A stretch of 64,000 nt of DNA from Phycobacter sedimenti (GTDB taxonomy: Bacteria; Pseudomonadota; Alphaproteobacteria; Rhodobacterales; Rhodobacteraceae): contig NZ_JBBVGR010000003.1 in assembly GCF_038148855.1 (NCBI RefSeq), positions 62,001-126,000 of the forward strand, written 5' to 3'. A program made the position numbers and the translations under genes. This document shows, piece after piece, positions 35,721 to 44,515 of this stretch (its first letter is position 1; every line of letters begins with the position of its first letter). A model generated the notes under the pieces. The model was not told where the DNA came from. It saw only the letters and a list, made by a program, of their open reading frames with translations, and made no database searches.

Positions 35721-36895
35721 TGAGCTCCCTCCCGAAATTCCGACACTGACGGAAGTTACGGTTTGTTGTCTGCTGGTCTTCGGCGAGAAGGAGATCAGAG
35801 GTGTCGAAACGGAAGAACCATTCTCCGGAATTCCAGGCGAAGATTCCGCTAGAGGCTCTGAAGGGTGAACAGACGGTGGCCGAGTTCGCGAGCCGGTTTG
35901 GCGTTCACCCGCCGATGATCCACAGCTGGAAGCGGGCGCTGTTGGAAAGTTCATCCGGTGTATTTGAGCGCGGCGGCAGGAAAGCCCCGCAGATCGACGA
36001 AGAACAGGTCAAGGAGTTGCACGCCAAGATCGTGGGGCGAGGCCGCGAACGCCGTGCGTTCGAGAGAGCCGCCGAACGCTGTGGCCAACGATTTGTTGTC
36101 ACGAAAGCTCGAGCCGTGAATCTGCGAGTAAGACGGCAGACGGTTAAGCCCGCCAATCCCCAACGGCCCATTGGCAATCAATGCAAGCTGTTGTCGATCT
36201 CACGGTCATCGTCCTATTACCAGCCCAAGGGCGAGACCGCGATGACGCTGATGTAAATACGTCAGATCGACGAGCTGTTTCTGGAAACGCCGCTCTTCGG
36301 TGTCCGGCAGCATCTATTGACATCGCGGCGCAATGCCATTTCCGCCAGCGTATGACTTGGCATCTGCGCAACCAAGGCCATCTGGTGAACAAGAAACGCA
36401 TAAGCCGCTTGATGCGACTGATGGGCCTGATGCCGATCTACCAGAATCCCAACACCAGCATGGCCGCGGGGGGGCAAAAACCCAACCCTATGTGCTGAGG
36501 GGGCTAAATGTGACACAACCGAACCAGGTCTGGGCAGCGGGCATTACCTACCTGCCGATGCGGCGTGGGTCCTGTATCTGGTGGCGATCATGGATTGGCA
36601 TACCCGCAAGGTGCTGGCCTGGCGGTTCTCGAACAGGCTGGCGACTGATTTCTGCGTCGAGGAGCTAAATGAAGCCATCTTCACGTTCAGTCTGCCGGAG
36701 ACTGGATTAGAGTCCAAGGCCGGTGTCGGGAAGTGGATCGCGTTCTACACCCGTAAACGCCCCCATTTCGCTCTTGGCGGCAAATCACCAGCCGTTGTTT
36801 ATTTACTGAGAAACGATTAAACATAAACCGATCAGCAGGAGCAAAGAGCAGCTTAACTTACCCCAATATCTGTCGAAACGTTGGGAATTATTTCA
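35721..36895 (+). mobile_element. IS3-family element, internally deleted
   Basis: The ends are imperfect inverted repeats: left 35721-35745 (TGAGCTCCCTCCCGAAATTC...), right 36871-36895 (...GTTGGGAATTATTTCA). They share TGA/TCA, a TCCC core and TTCCGACA/TTTCGACA. Inside are relics of orfA and orfB of an IS3-family transposase (see 35801-36820). It is about 1.2 kb, which is short for the family because part of the catalytic region is missing. No target duplication is visible. It abuts the end of the WYL gene. Confidence 0.75.
35801..36820 (+). pseudogene. IS3-family transposase relic (orfA + orfB)
   Basis: OrfA is recognisable from SPEFQAKIPLEALKGEQTVAE and GVHPPMIHSWKRALLE, then runs out of phase. 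OrfB pieces follow in several frames: QCKLLSISRSSSYYQPKGET, RQIDELFLETPLFGVRQ, NKKRISRLMRLMGLMPIYQ, AIMDWHTRKVLAWRFSN. The end joins ALNEAIFTF directly to SKAGVGKWIAFYTRKRPHFA and LGGKSPAVVYLLRND. The segment that should carry the second Asp and the Glu of the DDE triad is deleted. Transposition in cis is impossible. Confidence 0.8.
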
Positions 36896-36907
36896 CCGAA
36901 ACTGCCT

Positions 36908-38104
36908 TTAAGGACTGTAGTATATCGCATCCAACATCGCTACGCGTGCATCCCACAGCTCCATTTCAGGCCCTGATGGGCGTTCGGAATTGAACCAAGG
37001 CGCCTGATGGACGGGTTCGATAATCCTGTCCCAATAATTATCAAGCGATAGTGTAGTTGGTGAAAAGTTGAGCGCTTCAGCTAGGCCATTTTTATTGGGT
37101 CCATCTACGCAAACAAACAAATCTGGGCGTTTCATCGTGATCAAGCGTGTCGCAGAGCCTATCGGATCCCTAGCCTCTAAAGTTTTTCGGAAAGCATCGA
37201 CATAATTCTCAAATTGATGCCTAGTTACGTCACCTCGCTTGGGAATTTGATCCAAGGCTTCAGCAATTCCCAGTTTCTTTCGTTGAATAGCTTTTGAGAA
37301 CACGGTGGCCCGGTTCATCGAACCAAACCACCCCCATTCGTGCCCCTCCATTTTTGCCTCAACAGCTTCAGAGGGAGGGAGAATTCCAGCAACACCTTTC
37401 CACTCCGCAACCGAAAGATCCATGAAAGATCCGCTCTTAGCAAACATCGATTGGATGGCACGAACCAACTCAATGCGTCTTATAAAATCGTGAAATTTGT
37501 CTTCTTGCGCCCGTTTAGAAAAATCGTCCCACGACATGGAGGCTAGCTTAGAGACCGGTCGGCCCCATTGATAAGTTTCATTGGGAAGAACGGGATTTTT
37601 CGGCCTTGGTTTTCTACTTGCGGCCTTAGCTTGCAGTCGGTAGCTTGCTGCTAACTCTTTCGTGATGCTACGGCCAAACTGTTTGTATGCCGCAAGCTGA
37701 TCTCTAATTTCCTCGAAAACAGTCTCATCGGCCTTCCCGCGCATGAAAATGTTTCCTTCAAAATTTCCACCCAGGCCGCCACGAGTGAAGTTGGCGCTGC
37801 CAACGATCGCCGCAGCGGATTTTCCTGTTTGGAAGTAGTATATCTTCGGGTGAAAGCATCCAGGAGTGTTTTCCGCGACGTAAGCATTGGGGACGCCCAC
37901 TAGGTTATCAATTAGATCTGGGTCGCTCGCTGAAAAATCAACACCAAATATCACGATGCCAAATTTTGATTGATTGCTTAGCAATTTCTTCGCAACGGGT
38001 GTCCAGTGCCCCCAGGCTACGGCCATTGAGATGAGTTCATGCTTGACGAATAACTTCTTGAGTTGGTTGGATAATTTATTTTCCTTTAAAAAATTTACTT
38101 TCAT
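36908..38104 (-). CDS. PLD-like (HKD-type) nuclease-family protein
   Basis: This is a 398-residue protein with a phospholipase D-type domain in its first third. The HKD half-motif is H85-P-K87 followed by GSAN (G102, S103, N105) in FHPKIYYF and IVGSANFTRGGLG. The aspartate of the canonical HxKx4D is not in place. Only one HKD copy is visible, so an active enzyme would need to dimerise, as in BfiI-type nucleases. The remainder (about 160-398) is unrecognised. The ATG at 38104 is preferred over a GTG 12 bases upstream. Location in the island suggests a defence nuclease; this is inference. Confidence 0.75.
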   Translation of the reverse strand: MKVNFLKENKLSNQLKKLFVKHELISMAVAWGHWTPVAKKLLSNQSKFGIVIFGVDFSASDPDLIDNLVGVPNAYVAENTPGCFHPKIYYFQTGKSAAAIVGSANFTRGGLGGNFEGNIFMRGKADETVFEEIRDQLAAYKQFGRSITKELAASYRLQAKAASRKPRPKNPVLPNETYQWGRPVSKLASMSWDDFSKRAQEDKFHDFIRRIELVRAIQSMFAKSGSFMDLSVAEWKGVAGILPPSEAVEAKMEGHEWGWFGSMNRATVFSKAIQRKKLGIAEALDQIPKRGDVTRHQFENYVDAFRKTLEARDPIGSATRLITMKRPDLFVCVDGPNKNGLAEALNFSPTTLSLDNYWDRIIEPVHQAPWFNSERPSGPEMELWDARVAMLDAIYYSP

Positions 38105-38505
38105 CTTCGCTCTCACACATTCAGGTTAAGCAATTTTAGATACAAGAGGGTCGATAGATCGGATGTGCCAACGTGCTTTATAGCTGGCGAGGTATTCACC
38201 CCCACAAACTGTCCGTGTTTTTCAGCGGAATGGGCGCTCTTCGGACATTCAAACCTACCATTGCGCATTCCCAGACCCAGTCCAAGCCGTTGGTCGACCG
38301 CCATCAATGATAGACGGACGGGGCACGAGGAACGGACCTGAGCAGCTGCGGCGCCCGCATCCACTGAGTCCAGAAGGCCGTGCCAAAGGCGACCTTGTCA
38401 ATCCGGTTTCAGTCTGAAGCGGTGCGGATGGCTGAGCTCATGTGATGAACTGCCTTCCCACCAACCCGTTGCTAGAGTGGCGGACATAGGTGGAGAGAGG
38501 AGGAT
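38105..38505. other. Gap between the PLD gene and the IS110 transposase
   Basis: No convincing gene. A minus-strand frame of 83 codons (38113-38364) has no ribosome site or recognisable domain. The right part (from about 38400) is the 5' non-coding end of the IS110 element, ending in AGGAGG at 38498-38503. Confidence 0.4.
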
Positions 38506-39537
38506 CTGACGGACATCAAGGTTCTGGGCATTGATTTCGGCAAGACCGTTTGTAGCCTGGCCGGGTTGGATGAAGTGGGAGCGGTTGTGTTTCGCAAACG
38601 GCTCCAGCGGCATCGGCTGCTGGACTTTCTTGATGTGCTTCCGCCCTGCGTGGTTGCGATGGAAGCTTGTGGCGGGGCACACCACATTGGGCGCTTTTGT
38701 GTTGAGAGGGGACATGAGCCTCGGTTGATGTCGCCGCTCTATGTCCGGCCCTATGTGAAGGTTCACAAGAACGATGACCGTGATGCGGAGGCCATTGCCG
38801 AAGCCGCGACGCGCCCGACGATGTCATTCGTTGCGATCAAGTCGGAAGAGCAGCTTGATCTTCAGGCCATGCACCGTGCGCGGGAACGTCTCGTGTCGGA
38901 CAGGACGCGCTTGATCAATCAGGGCCGCGGTTTCCTGATAGAACGCGGGATCCGGGTAGGAACCGGGCGCCACGTCTTCCAGAAGGAATTGGACAGATTG
39001 GCCGCAAAGGGCGCTGCTGATCTATCACCCCGTATGCTCCTGCTCGTGACTGACATGGCGTCTGAACTGAGCGGGATCAACAACCGGGTCGCAGCCATTG
39101 ATGCCGAGATCAAGGCGTTGGCCAAAGCGGATGCAGATACGCAGAGGCTGATGGAAATTCCGGGGATCGGTCCCACGATTGCCACGGCACTTGTGGCTGC
39201 CGTCGGCACGGGCAGCAGCTTTGGTAAGGGGCGTGATCTCGCCGCATGGCTTGGCTTGGTGCCACGGCAGGTCACGACAGGTGGCAAGGCCAAGCTGATC
39301 GGCATCTCGAAACATGGCAATCGATATTTGCGAAAGCTCTTCATCGACGGAGCTCGAACGGTTCTGCATCTCGTGCGAGATAGGACGTCGCCAATAACGG
39401 CCTGGGTAGACTGCCTGAAGGAGCGAGCGCATGTGAACGTCGCGGCAGTCGCCATGGCCAACAAGATGGCGCATATCGCCTGGGCTGTTCTGACGAAGAA
39501 AGAGAGATATCGGCCAAATGCCATGAGCGGTCTGTAG
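38506..39537 (+). CDS. IS110-family transposase
   Basis: This is a 343-residue DEDD transposase. The N-terminal RuvC-like part has IKVLGIDFGK (first Asp), AMEACGGAHH (Glu) and KNDDRDAEAIAEA (two Asp). The C-terminal part has LMEIPGIGPTIATALVAAVG with DLAAWLGLVPRQ and the GKAKLIGISKHGNRYLR region that holds the catalytic Ser in this family. The first ATG (38566) would remove the catalytic GIDFGK segment. CTG at 38506 sits just after AGGAGG, and the residues that follow align with the expected (M)TDIKVLGID start, so I extend the gene there. Members of this family use a structured bridge RNA. The reading frame is otherwise intact. Confidence 0.85.
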   Translation: MTDIKVLGIDFGKTVCSLAGLDEVGAVVFRKRLQRHRLLDFLDVLPPCVVAMEACGGAHHIGRFCVERGHEPRLMSPLYVRPYVKVHKNDDRDAEAIAEAATRPTMSFVAIKSEEQLDLQAMHRARERLVSDRTRLINQGRGFLIERGIRVGTGRHVFQKELDRLAAKGAADLSPRMLLLVTDMASELSGINNRVAAIDAEIKALAKADADTQRLMEIPGIGPTIATALVAAVGTGSSFGKGRDLAAWLGLVPRQVTTGGKAKLIGISKHGNRYLRKLFIDGARTVLHLVRDRTSPITAWVDCLKERAHVNVAAVAMANKMAHIAWAVLTKKERYRPNAMSGL

Positions 39538-40065
39538 TCGGTCAAACGCGCAACCGGACAAAGGGATCTGCGAGCGAGGAGGAGATGGACCAACGACCGA
39601 TCGGCGTCTTGTCAGTCTGACGGGGAGTATGGCCCCAGAGTGCCGATGAGCTAACGAGACACAGGACGCGCGACTTCCCATCTTGGTTAGGGGCAATACG
39701 AACGGCCCCAAAGAAAGACCGAATACATAGAAGCAGGGTCAATGGCGCATCAACAAATTACTTGCAGGGGAAGGCAGTTCATACATACTCCCCAATGTTT
39801 GGACTATTTCCAGCGTGATCTAAGCTACGTGCTGTTCCTGCTGATTGAACCGCCGAAAACTCAAAGGTTTGCCTTAGAGACTACAATGAAGAAAGACCGC
39901 ATAGCGCGATCGGCAACAAAATTCCGGGAGCGCTCATAAAATTGCTGGATTAATCTAGCCCGTCTGTGTGATTTAAGCGCGGAAAATCTGGCCCTGACTA
40001 GGGACACTTTCAGTAGCACATCACTTGTCTGGCTGAAGCCGCCACTGTCTTTCGCCCAATCGTAG
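39538..40065. other. Gap between IS110 and zorD
   Basis: The first ~200 bases should be the 3' non-coding end of the IS110 element. No inverted terminal repeat is visible, which is normal for the family. A plus-strand frame of 65 codons at 39742-39939 has no domain and is not called. The region nearest zorD holds no strong terminator. Confidence 0.4.
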
Positions 40066-43000
40066 TTACTTTAGTTCCCATATCCCATCCACATCCGGGC
40101 TTGTTGGATGCAATCCATCCCGGCGAAACTGTTCGGCCATGCTGTCTGCGATAACGGCATGCTTACCGCGCTGTGGGGAAACCATAGCCTCAGCTAACCC
40201 GGAAACGTCCTCAGCGTTGTCCCCCATGGGCCAGAGCGCCTGTTCCGCGAGCTTCCGCTTGCGCTGCATCAGGCTCTGCAGAAGGCAGTCAAAACTCTGA
40301 ACGCCCAGTTCCGGGTGCAAAGCCATTGGAATGTGAACTGATACGGGATTCGTCTGACCGATGCGATGGACGCGGTCGTTGCACTGCTCTTCGACGGCGG
40401 GGTTCCACCAGCGAGAAAGGTGGATGACATGTGTAGCAGCCGTGAGGGTCAACCCGGTGCCAGCAGCTTTCGGCCCGAGGATCAGTATATCGAAACCGTC
40501 ATCCGTGCGAAGATGGCGCTGGAAGTGGTTGACGATCTCTTGCCGCCGAGGGATCGGCGTGTCGCCGTTGATAACGTCGATTTTTTCGAGCCCGAACATG
40601 TGGCGGACAATTTCTGCAAAGCGGAACTGCATCTCACGGTGTTCTATGAAGACCAGCACGCGTTCGCCGACGCCCTTTATCCGGTGAAGTATGTCGATTG
40701 CCGCCTCGAGCCGGGCACTCTGCGCAATGAACTCTTCGGGCGGCAATGACTTGTTCGCGCCTGGGTGGACGGAAACGGAACGGATGTGGTGCAGCATTTT
40801 CAGTGCTGCCCCGGGGCCACCATTGGCGAGCTTGAGTTGCGCGAGGTCGTAAGCGTCGGCCTGAGCTTTTGGCATCAAGCGTGGATGAAGGAAGCGACGC
40901 TTTGATGGCAGATCACGCGCGACTTCATCCTTCAGTCGGCGCAGGCCGAGCGGTGGCACCGTCCCACAAGGTTTGAACACGCGTGCATGCAGTTCGGCCA
41001 TGTTTTCGGCATCAGGCGTAGCGTAATGTGCTTTGAATTCCGTTCCGGATCCGAGGCAGCCCGGCGCGATCCGGTCCATTATGGTCCAGAGGTCGATGGC
41101 GGCATTCTCGATTGGGGTTCCGGTTAAGCCGATGCGAAAATCTACATTCATTGCCTCGACGGCCTTCGATGCCAGAGACGCCCGGTTTTTGATGTTCTGG
41201 ATCTCGTCCAGGACCATTGCAGAGAAAGGGATTTTCCCCAACGAATGCTGATAGTTGGCAAGCGTTGTGTACGTGGTCAGGAACCAGTAGCGATGCGCTC
41301 TACCATCTTCGAATGCTTCATCGAGCCAATCGAGATCGAGTTGCGGAAGACCGGATTGCGTTTCTGTGCCCCGTGCGTCGCGGCGTTTCTGGGTGCCGAG
41401 CGAAGACCCGAAAAGACGGATCAGGGTTCCGAAGCCGCGTCCCTCGACGTGGATGTCGACTTCCTGTTCCCAGTTCCGGAGCAGCGAGGTCGGAGCTACG
41501 ACGAGGATAGGACCCCGGTTTGCTGCGGTGGCCTGCTTCATGTGCTCTTTGAGCCAGGCCAGGAATGAGATCGTCTGCAATGTCTTGCCGAGACCTTGTT
41601 CATCCGCGTTCAGAATGCCTGGAAGGCCAGCCTGCCAGGCGTTCGTTGCCCAGTCAAAGCTGGACTGTTGGTGCTCGCGGAGCGGTGTGCGGATGGCCTT
41701 CGGCAGTGCGACCGGGATCGATGGCTCGCGTGGAGAGAGTTTGGCCTCCCAAGTCAGTTCGTCGTAGTTTGCCATGGTCTCGAGGATGATCGGCCCGTCG
41801 TCACCTTCGGACGTCACTTTGTCTTCCTCAGGATCGGTTGCGAGCGTCTCGCGCCGCTGGATCTCGCCTTCGATGACGGCGAGCTGGGTAGGGGTTACCT
41901 GCACCTCTTCGCCTGCAATCTCGACTGGGGTATCAGTTCCGCTTTCGATGACATCATTCATGTGATCGCGCAACGCCCGGAGTTCTGGGTCCGGCATGGA
42001 CTGGATGGCTTCGACGAGATGTTGTGCAAAGGCCTCTGGCAACCAGGTCGTGCCGCTGCCATCTCCCATCTCGGAGGTGCGTTTGTAAACGATGACCCCT
42101 GTCACGCGGTCCGAATACTCGCGGCTTTCAATCAGCGCGGGGCCGGCAATTGCCTCAACCATTTCCGCTTGCTGCGCGTCGTCCAGACCATCCAATTGTC
42201 CGCGTTCGGCAAGGTGCCGGTTAACTGCTTCGGTAATAAAGGCGCGCGGGTTCTCGATAAAGTTACGGCGTTCCTCGCGCGGTGCCTTCTGGACGCGGAT
42301 CATCTCCTCTAGGACCGGGGCCGTCCCCTTGTCGATGACAAGGTATGCGTTGTTTCCGAGCCTGTAGGCGGGCTTTGCTCCATATTGGTGTAACCCGAAC
42401 TGGAAAACCGCCAACGACTCTCCACTCAGTTCAGCATCTTCCTCAGAGATGTCGTCGGTCAGGCCAGCGTTTTCCAACCGTTCCGCAGAATAGGGGACCA
42501 CCTCGAACTGGCTCAGTGTGCTGTTCGGGGAAATGGAAAAACGGTCGGCGATGCGGACCTCAAGGCCGCGCAGGAAGGCGGTCATGGATAGGCCGGCCAC
42601 CTCACGGTTGGTCGGCATTTCTGCCCTGATTTCTGTATCCGGCTCGATGGCACGCCGAAATTCGGCGAGAGCTCGCCAGTGCTCTTCTAAAGGGCGAGTA
42701 GCGTCAAAGCCATCTGCAAGATCGAGCGCTCGTTTCATCCAGAGCGGCAGGCGACGAGGACCTTTTGCGGTTCGAAGGACCGCGCCGCTACGCTGCGGTG
42801 TCTCGCGACGTCCATGGCGGGACCATTCGTAGTGGAATCGGAACTCAGGGCGGCCGAGGACACCCGTTACATCGGTCTTAAGCATCAAGTCGACAGTGCG
42901 CGGGAGGCCCAGGGTTTCGGCTGCGGGGGCTGAAAGGCTGGCGGCTGCATCATGGGAAATTCGGAGTAGATCCCTGGAGACCATGACCTCGCCAGGATGG

Positions 43001-43185
43001 CTGTCCTCCCAGGCGCGCAGCTCCCCGATGGCAAAGAGAAGATCACGATCTTCCGGGGCCAGTTCGGTGAAACTGCGGGCAGCTGGTTTCGACAAGAGAC
43101 GGGAGAGCAGCCCTTGCCTCGCCTGCGGGAAGCGGATCTCTATGGTGTCGTCAGTGACGGTGCAAATGGGGGCGGTGTCAGACAT
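40066..43185 (-). CDS. zorD: ZorD, SNF2-type helicase/nuclease of type I Zorya
   Basis: This is a 1039-residue Snf2-family motor. A long N-terminal region (1-490) is unrelated to common domains. The motor has Walker A DEQGLGKT (K534), LDEIQN (Asp and Glu at about 660-661) in place of DEAH, FRIGLTGTPIEN, and the last motif NDRVHRIGQTNPVS. In Zorya, ZorD is the DNA-degrading effector that is recruited when ZorA/ZorB sense phage entry. The ATG at 43185 overlaps the zorC end by 8 bases. It is the last gene of the zorA-B-C-D operon, all on the minus strand. Confidence 0.92.
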   Translation of the reverse strand: MSDTAPICTVTDDTIEIRFPQARQGLLSRLLSKPAARSFTELAPEDRDLLFAIGELRAWEDSHPGEVMVSRDLLRISHDAAASLSAPAAETLGLPRTVDLMLKTDVTGVLGRPEFRFHYEWSRHGRRETPQRSGAVLRTAKGPRRLPLWMKRALDLADGFDATRPLEEHWRALAEFRRAIEPDTEIRAEMPTNREVAGLSMTAFLRGLEVRIADRFSISPNSTLSQFEVVPYSAERLENAGLTDDISEEDAELSGESLAVFQFGLHQYGAKPAYRLGNNAYLVIDKGTAPVLEEMIRVQKAPREERRNFIENPRAFITEAVNRHLAERGQLDGLDDAQQAEMVEAIAGPALIESREYSDRVTGVIVYKRTSEMGDGSGTTWLPEAFAQHLVEAIQSMPDPELRALRDHMNDVIESGTDTPVEIAGEEVQVTPTQLAVIEGEIQRRETLATDPEEDKVTSEGDDGPIILETMANYDELTWEAKLSPREPSIPVALPKAIRTPLREHQQSSFDWATNAWQAGLPGILNADEQGLGKTLQTISFLAWLKEHMKQATAANRGPILVVAPTSLLRNWEQEVDIHVEGRGFGTLIRLFGSSLGTQKRRDARGTETQSGLPQLDLDWLDEAFEDGRAHRYWFLTTYTTLANYQHSLGKIPFSAMVLDEIQNIKNRASLASKAVEAMNVDFRIGLTGTPIENAAIDLWTIMDRIAPGCLGSGTEFKAHYATPDAENMAELHARVFKPCGTVPPLGLRRLKDEVARDLPSKRRFLHPRLMPKAQADAYDLAQLKLANGGPGAALKMLHHIRSVSVHPGANKSLPPEEFIAQSARLEAAIDILHRIKGVGERVLVFIEHREMQFRFAEIVRHMFGLEKIDVINGDTPIPRRQEIVNHFQRHLRTDDGFDILILGPKAAGTGLTLTAATHVIHLSRWWNPAVEEQCNDRVHRIGQTNPVSVHIPMALHPELGVQSFDCLLQSLMQRKRKLAEQALWPMGDNAEDVSGLAEAMVSPQRGKHAVIADSMAEQFRRDGLHPTSPDVDGIWELK

Positions 43186-44515
43186 TCTGCAGCACCCACT
43201 GGGACCAATTTCGAATGGAATTATGCGGCTTCGAGTTTCGCGATGCCCGCATGATGCGGTCGCATTCATAGGTGCGCTGATACAGTTTCGGCGCGCGCTC
43301 ATCATCTATCCGGAAAATGTGTGTCTTGTAGCTGTGGCAACCGTCGACAACGATCTTGTTTCCGATCCGCATGATCAACAACGACGTGCTGCCGCCCCGA
43401 TCAAGCTGGCGACCGAAGCGACGGTTAATGTCCGTTTTTCCGCCGCGCACAAGGTTTTGCTGGGCAAAGCGGCGCGCTTCTGAGCCAAACGCAACCCAAG
43501 CCTCGTCAATCATCTTGTCATCGTATAGCCGCAACCAGAAATCCCGGCGCGGAGGCCACATATGGCTATCCTGTGTGGCCGTCACCATGTCGCAGAAAAA
43601 CTTCATGTCCTGATGCGTCAACCAACGCAGCAAGACGGCCTTCAGCTCGGGGTCAAAGCCAGACCATATACCGCCCGTGTGCAAACGCGGGTCGTTCCAC
43701 GCGGCAATTATCTGCTCAGACAACTCATCGCGCAATGTGTCGGGCGGTGCGCGGTGACGCCAAACAGAGAGAAGGGCTTCGACAGCGTGACCAGCGCCGG
43801 TCTGCAGGACTGGGCCTTTGTCGGGCGTGAGCCAATTGAAGAGTTTTGCCCGGGCTTCCGGTTTAGCAAGATCAGGGGCGAAGCTTTGGACAAAGGTATG
43901 GTGCGCAGCTTTCGCAAGTCCCGAGGTGTGCGGGCTGCTCAACCCCATGGCTTTCAGTGTCGAATAGGAATCCTCAGACTCGACCATGATCTGCGCAAGG
44001 TCCATCGGTGCTTCATCTGGCCGGAAAAGAGAGGGCAGGCTCTCCGACAGCTTGTGCGCACGCCCATTCAGGTCAGTGCTGCGTTGCCCGAGTGCCTGGG
44101 CGAGGAGCCTTGTATGTGGGGCGTCAGAGCTGAAGCTGTCGATATAAATGCCAACCATTCCGTCAAGGAAGGCTCCGGGTTCGCGCGTTGTGATTTCGGA
44201 CAGATAAAAGGCGCGCACGGGTTCCAGGTCCGAACGTTCGCGTCTCTCTTCATCAAAGACAGCAACTCCGGCAGAGAGCACCCGCTGGGTGGTGATGTCT
44301 TCCCAATTCCAGGTCCTGACACGGGAGAGCATGTTCATCGCGAGTTTTTCCCGGTCACGATCTTCGGGCGTGCGCAAAGCATCTGGCCATCGGGAAAGAA
44401 TGCTCTCGACTGAGCGACGGACTTGGTCCAATGGGGGCAAAGCGCGTTTGCGCAGCGGATTCAAACGGTCAAGAAGCCCGCGCGTGCTCTCGGTCTTGGC
44501 CAGCGCGTCGGTCAT
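43178..44515 (-). CDS. zorC: ZorC, EH-signature protein of type I Zorya
   Basis: This is a 445-residue soluble protein, mostly helical, recognised by its place between zorB and zorD and by the EH-signature region near the C-terminus. There, Glu in YDDKMIDEAWVAFG and His in VVDGCHSYKTHIF stand at the expected spacing. ZorC binds DNA and is required with ZorD for interference. Its ATG overlaps the zorB stop by 4 bases, and its stop overlaps the zorD start by 8 bases. It is shorter than the E. coli type I ZorC as I remember it (about 560 residues), mainly at the N-terminus. Confidence 0.88.
   Translation of the reverse strand: MTDALAKTESTRGLLDRLNPLRKRALPPLDQVRRSVESILSRWPDALRTPEDRDREKLAMNMLSRVRTWNWEDITTQRVLSAGVAVFDEERRERSDLEPVRAFYLSEITTREPGAFLDGMVGIYIDSFSSDAPHTRLLAQALGQRSTDLNGRAHKLSESLPSLFRPDEAPMDLAQIMVESEDSYSTLKAMGLSSPHTSGLAKAAHHTFVQSFAPDLAKPEARAKLFNWLTPDKGPVLQTGAGHAVEALLSVWRHRAPPDTLRDELSEQIIAAWNDPRLHTGGIWSGFDPELKAVLLRWLTHQDMKFFCDMVTATQDSHMWPPRRDFWLRLYDDKMIDEAWVAFGSEARRFAQQNLVRGGKTDINRRFGRQLDRGGSTSLLIMRIGNKIVVDGCHSYKTHIFRIDDERAPKLYQRTYECDRIMRASRNSKPHNSIRNWSQWVLQNV

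Noticed and set aside
38113..38364. 83-codon minus-strand frame between the PLD gene and the IS110 element
   Set aside because: No ribosome site, domain or hydrophobic segment; it cannot be told from chance.
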